DNA of 52,904 nucleotides, from positions 1 to 52,904 of the forward strand of contig NZ_FQYK01000002.1 of assembly GCF_900141715.1 (NCBI RefSeq), read 5' to 3'. Numbering within the stretch: the stretch's first letter is position 1; each line of letters begins with the position of its first letter. Under the pieces are notes generated by a model that searched no databases, was not told where the DNA came from, and worked only from the letters and a program-made list of their open reading frames with translations. Made by a program: the position numbers and the translations under genes. Positions 1 through 9,194 of the stretch are shown one piece after another. This DNA is from Algibacter luteus. GTDB taxonomy: Bacteria; Bacteroidota; Bacteroidia; Flavobacteriales; Flavobacteriaceae.

Positions 1-2915
1 ACTATTTCTATTGCTCCTGGATTAATTGCTGCGTCCTCATCGTTACAATCATCATTAGTTAAACCAAACCCAACTCCTGGATCCGAGCAAAATAGAGTGC
101 CAGCATCCGCAACATCACCATAACTATCACCATCTGCATCAGCATAATACGTTGTAAAAGTAATGTCATTATCTATAACCGCATCACAATCATTATCCTT
201 ACCATCACAAAGTTCTGGTGCTCCAGGATATACGGTGTTATCCGTGTCATCACAATCGGTACCATTACTAGAGTTATCTCCTCCTGACCAATTATCCATA
301 GCATAACCTTCAACCATTATGCCTGGGTTTCCAGAAGTATTTGCGCCAGAAGGATTATTAATGGAGTGTGCCAAAGTACCATTTATAAAAACCTTGTAAG
401 TCGTTCCAATAACTTCTCCTCGAATTACATCACCTTCTACTACAGGATAAGTAATAAGACCTTTACCAGTTCTTGTACCATTATTCACAACTAACAATTG
501 TATATAACTGCCACTACACTGCCAGACTACACTCGATGTTGCATCACATCTAAGTGCTACACCAGACCAAGATACCCCTCCTCCGGAAAAAGTAGCTTCT
601 GCCCATTGGTCGTCATCAAAAGTTCCATTACGGTAAGCTATAGCAAAGATTCCTTCACCTTTCTTAACTGTATTTGAAACTATTCCAGCAACGCCCCCAC
701 CAAATCCTATAGAATGTGTCCAGTCTGAACCTAAATCATTAGAATCTGCTCTATTAAAATTATCCGTAAAAAGATTGCCTGCACCGTTATTAAAACCATC
801 ACCGTCTAAATCATCATCCAATGTTAATGGATTACAATCGTCATCGATTCCATTGTATGGTACCTCCGTATTTCCTGGATAAACTAAAGGATTATTATCA
901 TCACAATCTGTATCGGAGTTTACTCCATCACCATCGGCATCTTCCGTGTCTAAAGTTAATGGATCACAGTCGTTATCAATACCATCGTATAAGACTTCGG
1001 TGTTGCCTGGATATGCTAATGGTTCGTTATCATCACAATCTGTATCGGAGTTCACACCATCACCATCGGCATCTTCTGTGTCTAAAGTTGCTGGGTTACA
1101 GTCATTATCAATCCCATCGTAAAGCACTTCGGTGTTTCCTGGGTAAGCTAAAGGCTCGAAATCATCACAATCACCTTGATTCTCTGTCCAGCCATCTCCA
1201 TCATCATCGCTAGTTGGAGAACTATCTGAAGTCGCTGGATTACAATCATCATCAATATTATTACCTATAATTTCTGTTGCGCCTGGATTAACATTCCCAT
1301 CCGTATCATCACAATCCGGAGTTGTAGGAGCTGAAGTTGTATATCCGCCAGGATTTTCACAAGCTATAATAGAGTTAACACTTCCGAAGAATGTATCACC
1401 ATCACTGTCAACACCAATGTACCAAGTTTGACCAGGGAATTCATCAGCATCATTATCGTCACAATCAGTATTATCTGCTACATAGCCCACAGGTTGTGTT
1501 ACAGCTTCTTGAGTAACAGAAGCATTTCCAAAATTATCACCATCAAAATCTTGATACCAAGTTTGAGAAACACTAGCCTTTTCAATAGTAAAAAAATCCC
1601 TAATATTTCCATTATAATCTAAAAATTTATGTGTAAGATTATCCCCATCAACTTCAAGAACACCAGACCCATAATAGGATTCAGAATAATACATGGCATT
1701 ATGGTCTAAAGGTAAACCACTTATTATTTGTGATGCGGTAGAATTTACCACATATACGGTCCCTTTTCCAGCGTTAGGACCTGATGTTGGTTTACTATAG
1801 GCACCATCTGGGTTTGCTCCAGTTGTTTGTCCACTTCCACCACCATTAGCTCCCATTGTATGAGTTGATGAATCAAATGAAGCTGATTCTCCATAATGTC
1901 CACTAATAAAATAGGATCTCTCATAGGACTCAGTGTGACCTCCAATCACTAAATCTACTCCAAGAGACTCCATTAATGGGTTAAAGTTCTGTCTCATCTC
2001 TATTAATTCGATTTCAGCAGGGTTGCCTTTTTGATCAAAACCTTCGGATGGATGGTATCCCTTTGAGTAGGGCGGGTGATGCCAAATTGCTACAATCCAT
2101 TTTTGTGTGGTGTTCAAAAGATCATTTTGAGCCCAATTGTACATTGTACTCCCAACCGACCTATCTTCATCAAAAGAATTCAAGACTATAAAATGTATAT
2201 TTCCGTAATCAAAAGAATAATAGGATTCGGTATTTGATTGAAGTCCACCAGATTCTCCTAGAGTAGGAAAAGTGAAGATATCATAATATGGTCCTGTTTG
2301 AGTACCAAAGGGTACAGAATTACCTTCTAGATTACCTAAACAAGACCATCCGATAGTATTTTTAAGCTTCGAATCAAACATATCAAAATAATATTTTTGA
2401 TAATCAACTTCAGAGTTCTTATACCCAGCGTTGTCTCCAGTTACTATCATGGCATCCGTAACATTGTTTCCAATATAAGAATAATATGCATCTCTAACGT
2501 CTACAGCTCTAGCTTTACCAAGGCCGCCATTACCAATATGTCCTAAAATCCAAAATGTGTAAGGGTCTGAGGCTCCAATCAGAGGATGCGTTTTAAAGTA
2601 AATATCTGAATTGCCACTTAATAATGACCCTCCAGTTCCAATTCTATAATAATATATTGTGCCAGGAGATAATCCAGTAATTTCTAATTCGTGATCAGTT
2701 TTTGGAGTGGATTCACTAAAGGTCGAACCATAACTAGTATTTGTACCATATTCTATTACCGAAGAAGTATTAGTATCCGTTCTCCATTTAACAACTACAC
2801 TAGAAGTTGTCCCTTTTTGTAGATAAGGACCTCTAATTATTGTTTGGCTGAATACTGATATATTCAACAATATAGAACCACATAAAAGTATTAGCAATTT
2901 GTAATTTTCTTTCAT
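1..2915 (-). CDS. Secreted purple-acid-phosphatase-like protein with MopE-type repeats (3' end outside window)
   Basis: The frame is open from an ATG at 2915 down to base 1, giving 971 codons without the C-terminus. In order: a signal peptide (about residues 1-24), a fibronectin-like purple acid phosphatase N-domain (about 25-110, containing RGPYLQ), a calcineurin-like phosphoesterase domain (about 115-440), then MopE-type acidic repeats of the form DCDDxxxxxxPGxxE. A concanavalin/LamG-like stretch starting at DNFNRADSNDLG interrupts the repeats at about bases 280-790. The phosphatase motifs are degenerate: GHIG instead of GDxG (H126), GNLE instead of GNHE (L196) and GHTES instead of GHxH (E329), while GDN and HHPPY remain. 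It is probably exported, perhaps with a T9SS tail outside the window. Catalysis is doubtful. It may form a unit with the TPR gene 137 bp upstream. Confidence 0.85.
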   Translation of the reverse strand, partial: MKENYKLLILLCGSILLNISVFSQTIIRGPYLQKGTTSSVVVKWRTDTNTSSVIEYGTNTSYGSTFSESTPKTDHELEITGLSPGTIYYYRIGTGGSLLSGNSDIYFKTHPLIGASDPYTFWILGHIGNGGLGKARAVDVRDAYYSYIGNNVTDAMIVTGDNAGYKNSEVDYQKYYFDMFDSKLKNTIGWSCLGNLEGNSVPFGTQTGPYYDIFTFPTLGESGGLQSNTESYYSFDYGNIHFIVLNSFDEDRSVGSTMYNWAQNDLLNTTQKWIVAIWHHPPYSKGYHPSEGFDQKGNPAEIELIEMRQNFNPLMESLGVDLVIGGHTESYERSYFISGHYGESASFDSSTHTMGANGGGSGQTTGANPDGAYSKPTSGPNAGKGTVYVVNSTASQIISGLPLDHNAMYYSESYYGSGVLEVDGDNLTHKFLDYNGNIRDFFTIEKASVSQTWYQDFDGDNFGNASVTQEAVTQPVGYVADNTDCDDNDADEFPGQTWYIGVDSDGDTFFGSVNSIIACENPGGYTTSAPTTPDCDDTDGNVNPGATEIIGNNIDDDCNPATSDSSPTSDDDGDGWTENQGDCDDFEPLAYPGNTEVLYDGIDNDCNPATLDTEDADGDGVNSDTDCDDNEPLAYPGNTEVLYDGIDNDCDPLTLDTEDADGDGVNSDTDCDDNNPLVYPGNTEVPYNGIDDDCNPLTLDDDLDGDGFNNGAGNLFTDNFNRADSNDLGSDWTHSIGFGGGVAGIVSNTVKKGEGIFAIAYRNGTFDDDQWAEATFSGGGVSWSGVALRCDATSSVVWQCSGSYIQLLVVNNGTRTGKGLITYPVVEGDVIRGEVIGTTYKVFINGTLAHSINNPSGANTSGNPGIMVEGYAMDNWSGGDNSSNGTDCDDTDNTVYPGAPELCDGKDNDCDAVIDNDITFTTYYADADGDSYGDVADAGTLFCSDPGVGFGLTNDDCNDEDAAINPGAIEI
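909..1172 (-). repeat. Two tandem 132-bp (44-residue) MopE-type repeats
   Basis: Two consecutive units, 1041-1172 and 909-1040, encode almost the same 44 residues. Each starts DCDD, contains LAYPGNTEVLYDGIDNDC and ends DADGDGVNSDT. The nucleotide match is high, which suggests recent duplication. More diverged units flank them on both sides. The Asp/Cys-rich pattern resembles the putative metal-binding motif family named after MopE. Confidence 0.85.
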
Positions 2916-3052
2916 TTCCCTTTGAAATTATATTGTTTTAAAATATTTTCTTTGACAACAATTCATGAATAAACATGCTCATAGAATAAAAGATTTCAAT
3001 TCTAAAAGTTTGTATTCACTATTGTTATCAGCAATTCTTAGGGATAATTATG

Positions 3053-3889
3053 CTAATAATTTGTATTCTTTAATCTTTTATCTATGTGTTCAAGTTCAGA
3101 ATAAAATTCCCTCATAAACTTAGAATTTTTAATTCTTAGAGGTAATTTTAAATAATGCTTTTTAGCGTTATTTAAAGATAATTCAGCTTCTAAATAGTTT
3201 TTATCAAAAAGATGTATTTCAGAGAGTTTTAAGTAAGCTCTTTCCTTTCTTGGACTAAATTCTATTACTTTTTTTTGATATTCAATAGCAAAAATATATT
3301 CCTCTTGATCAATAGCATTTGAAATAAGTGTCTGATAAATAACAATATTATCACCTAAATCCATAATACCTTTAATCAACATTTGTTTCGATTTTTGGAT
3401 TCCAGTTTCGGTTCTTAAAGCATACCAAGCCTCTGATGCTTCGATATAATTTTCCGGTAAGGTTTTTCTTGAATTTGCGATAACTTTTTCAAAGGCTCTG
3501 GCCGATTTTTCGAATTCGCTTTTAGCAAAATATATTTTACCGACTAATTGTAATCCCTTTAAATGATTGGGCTGAATCTTTAAAAATTTTCTAACATGCT
3601 TTAAGCTTAAGTTAAACTTATTTAACTTGAAATAATTTCGAGCATATAAAAAGTATTGTTCATTATTATCAAAACCCAATCTATCCGATTTTTTAAGATC
3701 ATCAATACTTTTTTTAAATTCGTTATGCTGATAATAAAGTTGACTGCGTTTATAATACAATAATGCACTATCTGGAGTTTTCTTAATTTCTTCTGATATA
3801 ACAGATATCCGCTTATCCAAATCACCATGTGCATGGATACTGAACATTGAAGCAACTAGAAACACTATGAAAAATACTTTTTTGAACAA
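3053..3889 (-). CDS. Secreted TPR-repeat protein
   Basis: This encodes 278 residues. The first ~20 (Lys-Lys, then a hydrophobic run ending SIHAHG) form a signal peptide, so the protein is probably periplasmic or outer-membrane associated. The rest is helical repeats with TPR spacing: aromatic/Ala-rich pairs at roughly residues 41-75, 75-108, 109-142 and 195-260. No enzymatic motif is visible. TPR domains usually mediate protein-protein contacts. The gene ends 137 bp before the phosphatase-like gene on the same strand, so the two may be co-transcribed and the products may interact; that link is inference. The start is the first Met before the signal peptide. The 287-bp spacer upstream (3890-4176) shows no gene. 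Confidence 0.8.
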   Translation of the reverse strand: MFKKVFFIVFLVASMFSIHAHGDLDKRISVISEEIKKTPDSALLYYKRSQLYYQHNEFKKSIDDLKKSDRLGFDNNEQYFLYARNYFKLNKFNLSLKHVRKFLKIQPNHLKGLQLVGKIYFAKSEFEKSARAFEKVIANSRKTLPENYIEASEAWYALRTETGIQKSKQMLIKGIMDLGDNIVIYQTLISNAIDQEEYIFAIEYQKKVIEFSPRKERAYLKLSEIHLFDKNYLEAELSLNNAKKHYLKLPLRIKNSKFMREFYSELEHIDKRLKNTNY

Positions 3890-4176
3890 AACCCCTTTTT
3901 TTCTAATATAAATTTAGAAATATTATTGGTTAATACACATTTAATTTACATTAAAAATTTAGATTTTAGACGAATTACATAAATTAACTTTTATCTACAT
4001 ATTGTACTAAAAATGAGCATTGTAAAATCTAAAGTGTAAGTTATTATTTTCATAGTTTAAGATGATTTTTTGCTTAATTCTTTTGGTATCGAATTTTATT
4101 TAGGCTTCGATTTATTAAACATTATTCAACATCTTATTTATGTTAACATTGAGATAGAAAATGAACTCAAGTTGAC

Positions 4177-4947
4177 TTATCTCCCCAAATACCCACCGTC
4201 AACCGGAATTATCGTTCCGGTAATATAATCACTAGCAGGTGATGCCAAAAATACTGTTAAACCTTTGAGGTCCTCACCTGTTCCCCATCTTTTCATTGGT
4301 ACTCGAATAAACACTTCTTCAGTTCTTTTCTTATCATTAATTAAGGCTGTATTTAATTGCGTATCCATATATCCTGGTGCAATTCCGTTAACACAAATGC
4401 CTTTTGCCGCCCAATCATTAGACAACGCTTTAGTTAATTGGGCAACACCTCCTTTGGAAGCTGCATAAGCTGGAATTGTAATACCTCCTAAAAAACTCAT
4501 TAACGAAGCTATATTAATAATTTTACCCCCTCCATTTTTCAACATGGTATTACCAGCATATTTACAATAATAAAAAGTGGCGTCTAAATTTATTGAAATA
4601 ACCTTACTCCACTCCTCTTCTGGAAATTCTTCACTTGGGTAGCGTCTTTGAATTCCTGCAGAATTTATCAAAATATCAACCGTTCCTCCTAAAATATCCA
4701 AGGCTGCTTTGTATGATTCTTTAATTTGTTCAATTTGGCTCACATCTGCTTTTAAAGGGCTTACATCAAGTCCTTTTTTATTTAAATCTTTGCACATGTC
4801 AAATACGCGATCATCATAATCAATAACAACGGTTTGTGCTCCCGCTTCAGAAATAGCTTCTACCATAGCTATTCCAAGATCGCCAGCGCCTCCAACAACG
4901 ATGGCTTTCTTACCCGTTAATTTAAACTGTTCTAAAATATTTTGCAT
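4177..4947 (-). CDS. SDR oxidoreductase, KduD-like (2-deoxy-D-gluconate/DKI dehydrogenase type)
   Basis: This 256-residue classical short-chain dehydrogenase/reductase has the NAD(P) loop GGAGDLG at 19-25, NSAG at 95-98 and catalytic Ser148, Tyr161 and Lys165 (YAASK). The segments AGIQRR, IAPGYMDTQ and the SDYITG...VDGGYLGR C-terminus closely follow KduD, which interconverts 3-keto and hydroxyl groups on deoxy-hexonate sugars. It is the last gene of a leftward operon that also holds an SMP-30 lactonase-like protein and a second SDR. Here it may act on a sugar or sugar acid for glycan assembly rather than in pectin breakdown. The family is secure; the substrate is unknown. Confidence 0.85.
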   Translation of the reverse strand: MQNILEQFKLTGKKAIVVGGAGDLGIAMVEAISEAGAQTVVIDYDDRVFDMCKDLNKKGLDVSPLKADVSQIEQIKESYKAALDILGGTVDILINSAGIQRRYPSEEFPEEEWSKVISINLDATFYYCKYAGNTMLKNGGGKIINIASLMSFLGGITIPAYAASKGGVAQLTKALSNDWAAKGICVNGIAPGYMDTQLNTALINDKKRTEEVFIRVPMKRWGTGEDLKGLTVFLASPASDYITGTIIPVDGGYLGR

Positions 4948-5041
4948 TATATAGGTTTTTAATTATCAATCCTTTAACTTGTTTTTTTACAATAAAAGGA
5001 TTCATTTCATTATTATTAATTTCATTTGTAATTAGAGGATT

Positions 5042-6337
5042 CTACTCGTAATTAAAAGTATAGTCGTCCGTATTCCAAGGCTTCAACCATTCAATAACCA
5101 TGTCATTTCCATTAGGGTCAGTTATTTTTAAAATATTCTGAATATATTCAATAGTTTGGTTTATTTCAAAAATTGAATCGCCCGCTGTATATATTCTATA
5201 TAAAACTTGTCGTTCTGTTCCTAAAAATTCTTCTTTAACCGTATCACCTTGTTTAAAACGCTCAACAACAAAATGCACATTTTTGTGAGCTTTCATTTCC
5301 TCTAAGCCTTCAATCGATTCAATTTTTCCACTTTTTAATAGTACCCATATTGAACAAGCAATTTTACCATTCAACATGTAGTCGTTTTTTTCTGAGAAAT
5401 CTTCTTCTCCAAAAACACCAGTTAAAGCAAAGTTTATAAGCATTTTTCTATGATCAAAACCATTGATATGAGCTAGGTGAATATGTGGTGCTTCTCCCTG
5501 CAATCTAAAACCTGGGTCGTAACTATAAAATACATTGTCTTCTACAAAAAACTGTACATTTAGTACCCCAGTTTGAACATCTAAGTCTTTAAACATTGCG
5601 CACAATTTTGGATGTACCTCCTTTATAAATAGATCTGTATAAGTTGAGGGATATACCGTTCCAATTGCAATTGGACTTGAATTCCCTTGTAATCTTGTTA
5701 AATACCTATCGTAAGTTGCAGATAAATATGGAATACCATCTTTAAAAGTGTAATAAACAGCCATATCATCACAATGGCTATCCATATACTTCTCAACCAT
5801 AACTACCCCTTTTTTTGAGTATTTAAATACGTTTTTAACAGTTGAAATATAATCATCTTCATCCCTACATATTTTCATACCAACACCTCCACCACTATCT
5901 ACTGGTTTCACCATCATAGGTAGTTTTATATTTTCAGGTACTTTTACTTCCATATCTTTTGTTAAAAATATTCCTGGAATATCTTGTACCTTATGCTTAG
6001 CACAATATTTCTTGTAGCCGTCTTTACTGCAAAACGCTTCAATAGTTTTTTCATTGGCATAACAAGGAAAACTTAATTTTTCACAGATTTCTCGGTATGG
6101 TTTTACTAAAATATCTGCAACACCAACTAATACGCCATCTACGTTTCTATCTTTTGCTACTTTTACAATGCCATCAATATCAAAACCATCAATATCATAT
6201 GTTTCCGATGCTCTTTTCTTCGCAGGTGTATTCGGTACTGGATCTATAACAATAGTATAAATTCCCATAGAATTAGCAATGTCTACTAATACAGCGGTTT
6301 CGGGATTTCCGCCTAATATTATAAGTTTTTTATTCAT
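5042..6337 (-). CDS. ATP-grasp ligase (carbamoyl-phosphate-synthase-like fold)
   Basis: The protein has 431 residues. An N-terminal Rossmann-like pre-ATP-grasp segment (IILGGNPETAVLVDIA) is followed by an ATP-grasp core with Lys144 and the flexible glycine loop SGGGVG at 148-153. ATP-grasp enzymes join a carboxylate to an amine or thiol through an acyl-phosphate. The usual C-terminal magnesium motif (E-I-N-P-R type) reads YDPGFRLQGE here, a variant I associate with polysaccharide-locus members. The gene lies 41 bp after the GT2 gene and 94 bp before the KduD-like gene in the same operon. It may attach an amino acid or similar group to a sugar acid. The family call is firm and the substrate open. 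Confidence 0.82.
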   Translation of the reverse strand: MNKKLIILGGNPETAVLVDIANSMGIYTIVIDPVPNTPAKKRASETYDIDGFDIDGIVKVAKDRNVDGVLVGVADILVKPYREICEKLSFPCYANEKTIEAFCSKDGYKKYCAKHKVQDIPGIFLTKDMEVKVPENIKLPMMVKPVDSGGGVGMKICRDEDDYISTVKNVFKYSKKGVVMVEKYMDSHCDDMAVYYTFKDGIPYLSATYDRYLTRLQGNSSPIAIGTVYPSTYTDLFIKEVHPKLCAMFKDLDVQTGVLNVQFFVEDNVFYSYDPGFRLQGEAPHIHLAHINGFDHRKMLINFALTGVFGEEDFSEKNDYMLNGKIACSIWVLLKSGKIESIEGLEEMKAHKNVHFVVERFKQGDTVKEEFLGTERQVLYRIYTAGDSIFEINQTIEYIQNILKITDPNGNDMVIEWLKPWNTDDYTFNYE

Positions 6338-6378
6338 TTTACTTAAGTTAAATAAAGTTATTACTACCTAAATTTTAG

Positions 6379-7617
6379 TTATTCACTAGTTTCAACATAT
6401 TTAAAATCTTCATTGAAACCTAAATAACTCAATAGGTTAGTTATATCTTCTTCGTTTGTATTTACTTTTACTATTTTCTTTTTATCTATTCCCATTAACC
6501 CTAACTCTGTTTTTATAGACGCATAAGTTGTTGGATTAATTGTTGCGATTATTAAATAATCGAACTCGGTGTTTGATATTGAACTTATAGGTTTAACGGA
6601 ATTGCTTCCTATATTTAAATCATGATAATCAACATCAATCCATTTTATAACATGGAAAAAACTGGCTTTTACATTTGTTGATAGGATGTGTTGACCAAAA
6701 GAACCTGAACTATAGATTACAACTTTCGACCCTTTGTTTACCTTTAAAAATGGATTAAAATATACCGAACCTGCTATATCTTGAATTAATCCTCCAGATC
6801 TAACTAATATTTGAGAGTAGAGATAATACTTTATTTGTTTATTTAGATTATCTTCATCAAGTACATGCTCTAATTTTAATTTTAAAAAATTCATTAATAA
6901 ACCTAATCTATAATACTCAGTTTTTGGGTTTTCGATTGATTTTACTATAGAATCATGCCTTTGCCTGTAATAATATAGCGGTATTCTACTAATAACAAGA
7001 CTTTTTGACAACCCTAAATAAGCATAGGTTATTGCCGCATCTTCTCCCATGATAATTTCGTTGGGAACATCAAATAAAACTTGATTTAGCAATTCTCTTT
7101 TAAAGAGTTTATTCCAAACATAGGTTGATACACCATGTTCACAAAATTCACCGTTGTAAATGGCATTAGGGATTATTGAAGTTCTTAATTCTTCTTCATT
7201 ATAAATGCCTGTATTTTTTGGTTTAATAGTTTCAATTTTTCCATCAAATTCTCTAAAATGACCAGTAACAACTAAATCAGATTCGTTGGCTTCCGCTAAC
7301 TTAAACATGGTATCTAGATAAAATTTATCTACCCAGTCATCTCCATCAACGTAGGCAATATATTTTCCTTGGGCTTCTTTTAATCCTGCTTTTCTTGCGC
7401 TTAATAATCCGCCATTTTTTTTATGAATAACATGGATTCTAGAATCTTTTTTAGCATAATCATCACAAATTTTCGGGCAATTATCAGGGCTTCCATCATC
7501 AACTAAAATCAATTCAAAATTTAAAAAAGATTGATCTAGTAGACTTTCAATGCATTCGGGTAAGTACTTTTCAATTCGAAAAATTGGAACAATGACGCTA
7601 ATATCTACCGTATTCAT
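6379..7617 (-). CDS. Family 2 glycosyltransferase fused to a C-terminal Rossmann-like domain
   Basis: In this 412-residue protein, residues 1-230 are a GT-A family 2 domain with VIVPIFRIEKYLPECI, the nucleotide-sugar motif VDDGSPDN near 39-46 and the metal motif DGDD at 91-94. A helical linker follows. Residues ~290-400 contain KVVIYSSGSFGQHIL and later DYLIIATINP, a nucleotide-binding-like fold also seen at the C-terminus of some sugar methyltransferases and glycosyltransferases. The gene follows the SMP-30 gene after 4 bp, so it is co-transcribed and probably co-translated. It presumably adds one sugar of the locus glycan on the cytoplasmic face of the membrane. Donor and acceptor cannot be read from the sequence. 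Confidence 0.85.
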   Translation of the reverse strand: MNTVDISVIVPIFRIEKYLPECIESLLDQSFLNFELILVDDGSPDNCPKICDDYAKKDSRIHVIHKKNGGLLSARKAGLKEAQGKYIAYVDGDDWVDKFYLDTMFKLAEANESDLVVTGHFREFDGKIETIKPKNTGIYNEEELRTSIIPNAIYNGEFCEHGVSTYVWNKLFKRELLNQVLFDVPNEIIMGEDAAITYAYLGLSKSLVISRIPLYYYRQRHDSIVKSIENPKTEYYRLGLLMNFLKLKLEHVLDEDNLNKQIKYYLYSQILVRSGGLIQDIAGSVYFNPFLKVNKGSKVVIYSSGSFGQHILSTNVKASFFHVIKWIDVDYHDLNIGSNSVKPISSISNTEFDYLIIATINPTTYASIKTELGLMGIDKKKIVKVNTNEEDITNLLSYLGFNEDFKYVETSE

Positions 7618-7621
7618 AAAT

Positions 7622-8440
7622 TTAAATTTTATTTAATTCTATATAATATAACCCTCCGCCGTATTTATCGTTTGGTTGATCATCTTTAGCCGTTGTGACA
7701 TATAAATTTGACTTATTATCAAAACAACATGAAGTAACATTTGTGCAAGGTAGATTTATTTTTTCAAGCAATTCTCCGCTATTGGGATTCCATTTTGATA
7801 CACAACCGCCACCCCATTCAGCAATCCATAGCATGCTATCTTTACCCATACACATACCATCGGGACTTCCTTTTTCTTTAAATTCTATAACATGCGATTG
7901 AAACTCTACTTCACCTGTTTTTAAATTATAAGAATATTTAGCAACCTTATTTGTAGGTGTATCGATAAAATATAGTGTTTTGCCATCATGCGAAAATGCC
8001 AAACCATTTGAGATTGTTGTATTTTCAATTATAGTTTTACACTCTCCTTTAAAATACGAGTAAACATTACCTATATTATTTTTAACCTCTGGGTACCCCA
8101 TAGTCCCTATGATAAATCTTCCCACAGGATCTATTATTCCATCATTATATCTTACGGAATCTTTAATATCCAATTGAAAAACGAAATGCTTTTTTAATGT
8201 GTTAAAATCTATTTCAAAAAAACCATCTTTAGAAGATACAATTATTTTTTTTCTTTCTTTAAAAAACACACAGCTAACTGGCGAATCTAATTTTACACTC
8301 AAAATTTCTTTGGTTGAAGGATTATAACAGTAAACCAAACAATCTAATATTGAAACAAAATATAGTAAGTTATTGTCTAAATCAAAAACAGGTCCTTCTA
8401 AGAGTTCTGAATTGGAATGAAAAATTAAATTTGGATTCAT
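7622..8440 (-). CDS. SMP-30/gluconolactonase-like beta-propeller protein
   Basis: This 272-residue protein has the SMP-30/gluconolactonase/LRE pattern: LEGPVFD at the N-terminus (metal ligand Glu15), YNDG and DPVGRFIIGTMG, then NGLAFSHDGKTLYFIDT, then SPDGMCMGKDSMLWIAEWGG. Family members hydrolyse sugar lactones with a divalent metal. No signal peptide is present, so it should be cytosolic. It sits between an SDR (7 bp upstream) and a glycosyltransferase (4 bp downstream). SDR-then-lactonase order suggests oxidation of a sugar to a lactone and opening to the acid, which the ATP-grasp enzyme of the operon could then use. The family is secure; this reaction order is inference. Confidence 0.82.
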   Translation of the reverse strand: MNPNLIFHSNSELLEGPVFDLDNNLLYFVSILDCLVYCYNPSTKEILSVKLDSPVSCVFFKERKKIIVSSKDGFFEIDFNTLKKHFVFQLDIKDSVRYNDGIIDPVGRFIIGTMGYPEVKNNIGNVYSYFKGECKTIIENTTISNGLAFSHDGKTLYFIDTPTNKVAKYSYNLKTGEVEFQSHVIEFKEKGSPDGMCMGKDSMLWIAEWGGGCVSKWNPNSGELLEKINLPCTNVTSCCFDNKSNLYVTTAKDDQPNDKYGGGLYYIELNKI

Positions 8441-8447
8441 AAAATCA

Positions 8448-9194
8448 TTAAATATATTCGCCTCCTGTTATTCGCATTAATGAGCCGGTCGTCATCGCAG
8501 AATCATCTGAAATAAAATGCATTACAGCTGGAACTGGGTCAAATCTATTCAACATGCGTCCCATCGGTAAAGCTTCTGCTGCTTCACGTTTTAATTCCTC
8601 TTCACTTATTCCTTCTTGTTCTCGTAATTTAAGTTCACCTTCTGTATTAGTCCAACCCATAACTACATAATTTGAGCGAATACCGTGTTGTGCATAATGA
8701 TGCGCAATATGAGTAGACAACGTATATAAAGTGCTTTTAGTAAGCGCGTAGGCTGCTCTATCCTTCATACCGTAATCCATATGAGCAGATCCGAAAAATA
8801 TAATAGAACCTGAATTATGCTCCATCATAGATTTTAATACATGTTTCAATAAAAAATATGGTGCCTTAAGATTTACGTTAAAAACACTATCAAAAGTATC
8901 CTCGTCTGTATCAACAATAGAAGCTATGGGTGTAATGCCTGAATACAATACTAGTGCATCAATTTTTTTGAATCGCTTAATGGTTTCTTTATAAAAATTC
9001 TCTATTTCGTCAATAGTATTTAAATCTATTTTATGAAAATAAAGTTTGTTTTCTGCCTGTAAAGAGTCTATAATTTTATTGCCCTCAGCAAGGTTTCTTC
9101 CGCAAAACGAAACATTATAACCTTTTTTTACGCAAGTCTTAAGTATTTCATTTCCTACTCCTTTAGTTCCTCCTAAAATCATTACTGTTTTCAT
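8448..9194 (-). CDS. SDR family oxidoreductase
   Basis: This is a 248-residue classical SDR and the first gene of the leftward operon. The cofactor loop is GGTKGVG at 8-14, and catalytic residues Ser136, Tyr149 and Lys153 (YALTK) are present. The usual NAG segment is replaced by YSGI at 84-87, which is mildly atypical. The C-terminus (DSAMTTGSLMRITGGEYI) matches the normal substrate-loop/dimer end of the family. It differs clearly from the KduD-like SDR at the other end of the operon. A candidate -7 element lies at 9513-9520, which would give a ~300-nt leader. It probably oxidises or reduces a sugar intermediate. Confidence 0.82.
   Translation of the reverse strand: MKTVMILGGTKGVGNEILKTCVKKGYNVSFCGRNLAEGNKIIDSLQAENKLYFHKIDLNTIDEIENFYKETIKRFKKIDALVLYSGITPIASIVDTDEDTFDSVFNVNLKAPYFLLKHVLKSMMEHNSGSIIFFGSAHMDYGMKDRAAYALTKSTLYTLSTHIAHHYAQHGIRSNYVVMGWTNTEGELKLREQEGISEEELKREAAEALPMGRMLNRFDPVPAVMHFISDDSAMTTGSLMRITGGEYI

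Noticed and set aside
821-1213. His/Tyr/Leu-rich plus-strand frame of 130 codons
   Set aside because: It is the antisense shadow of the Asp-rich MopE repeats in the real minus-strand gene.
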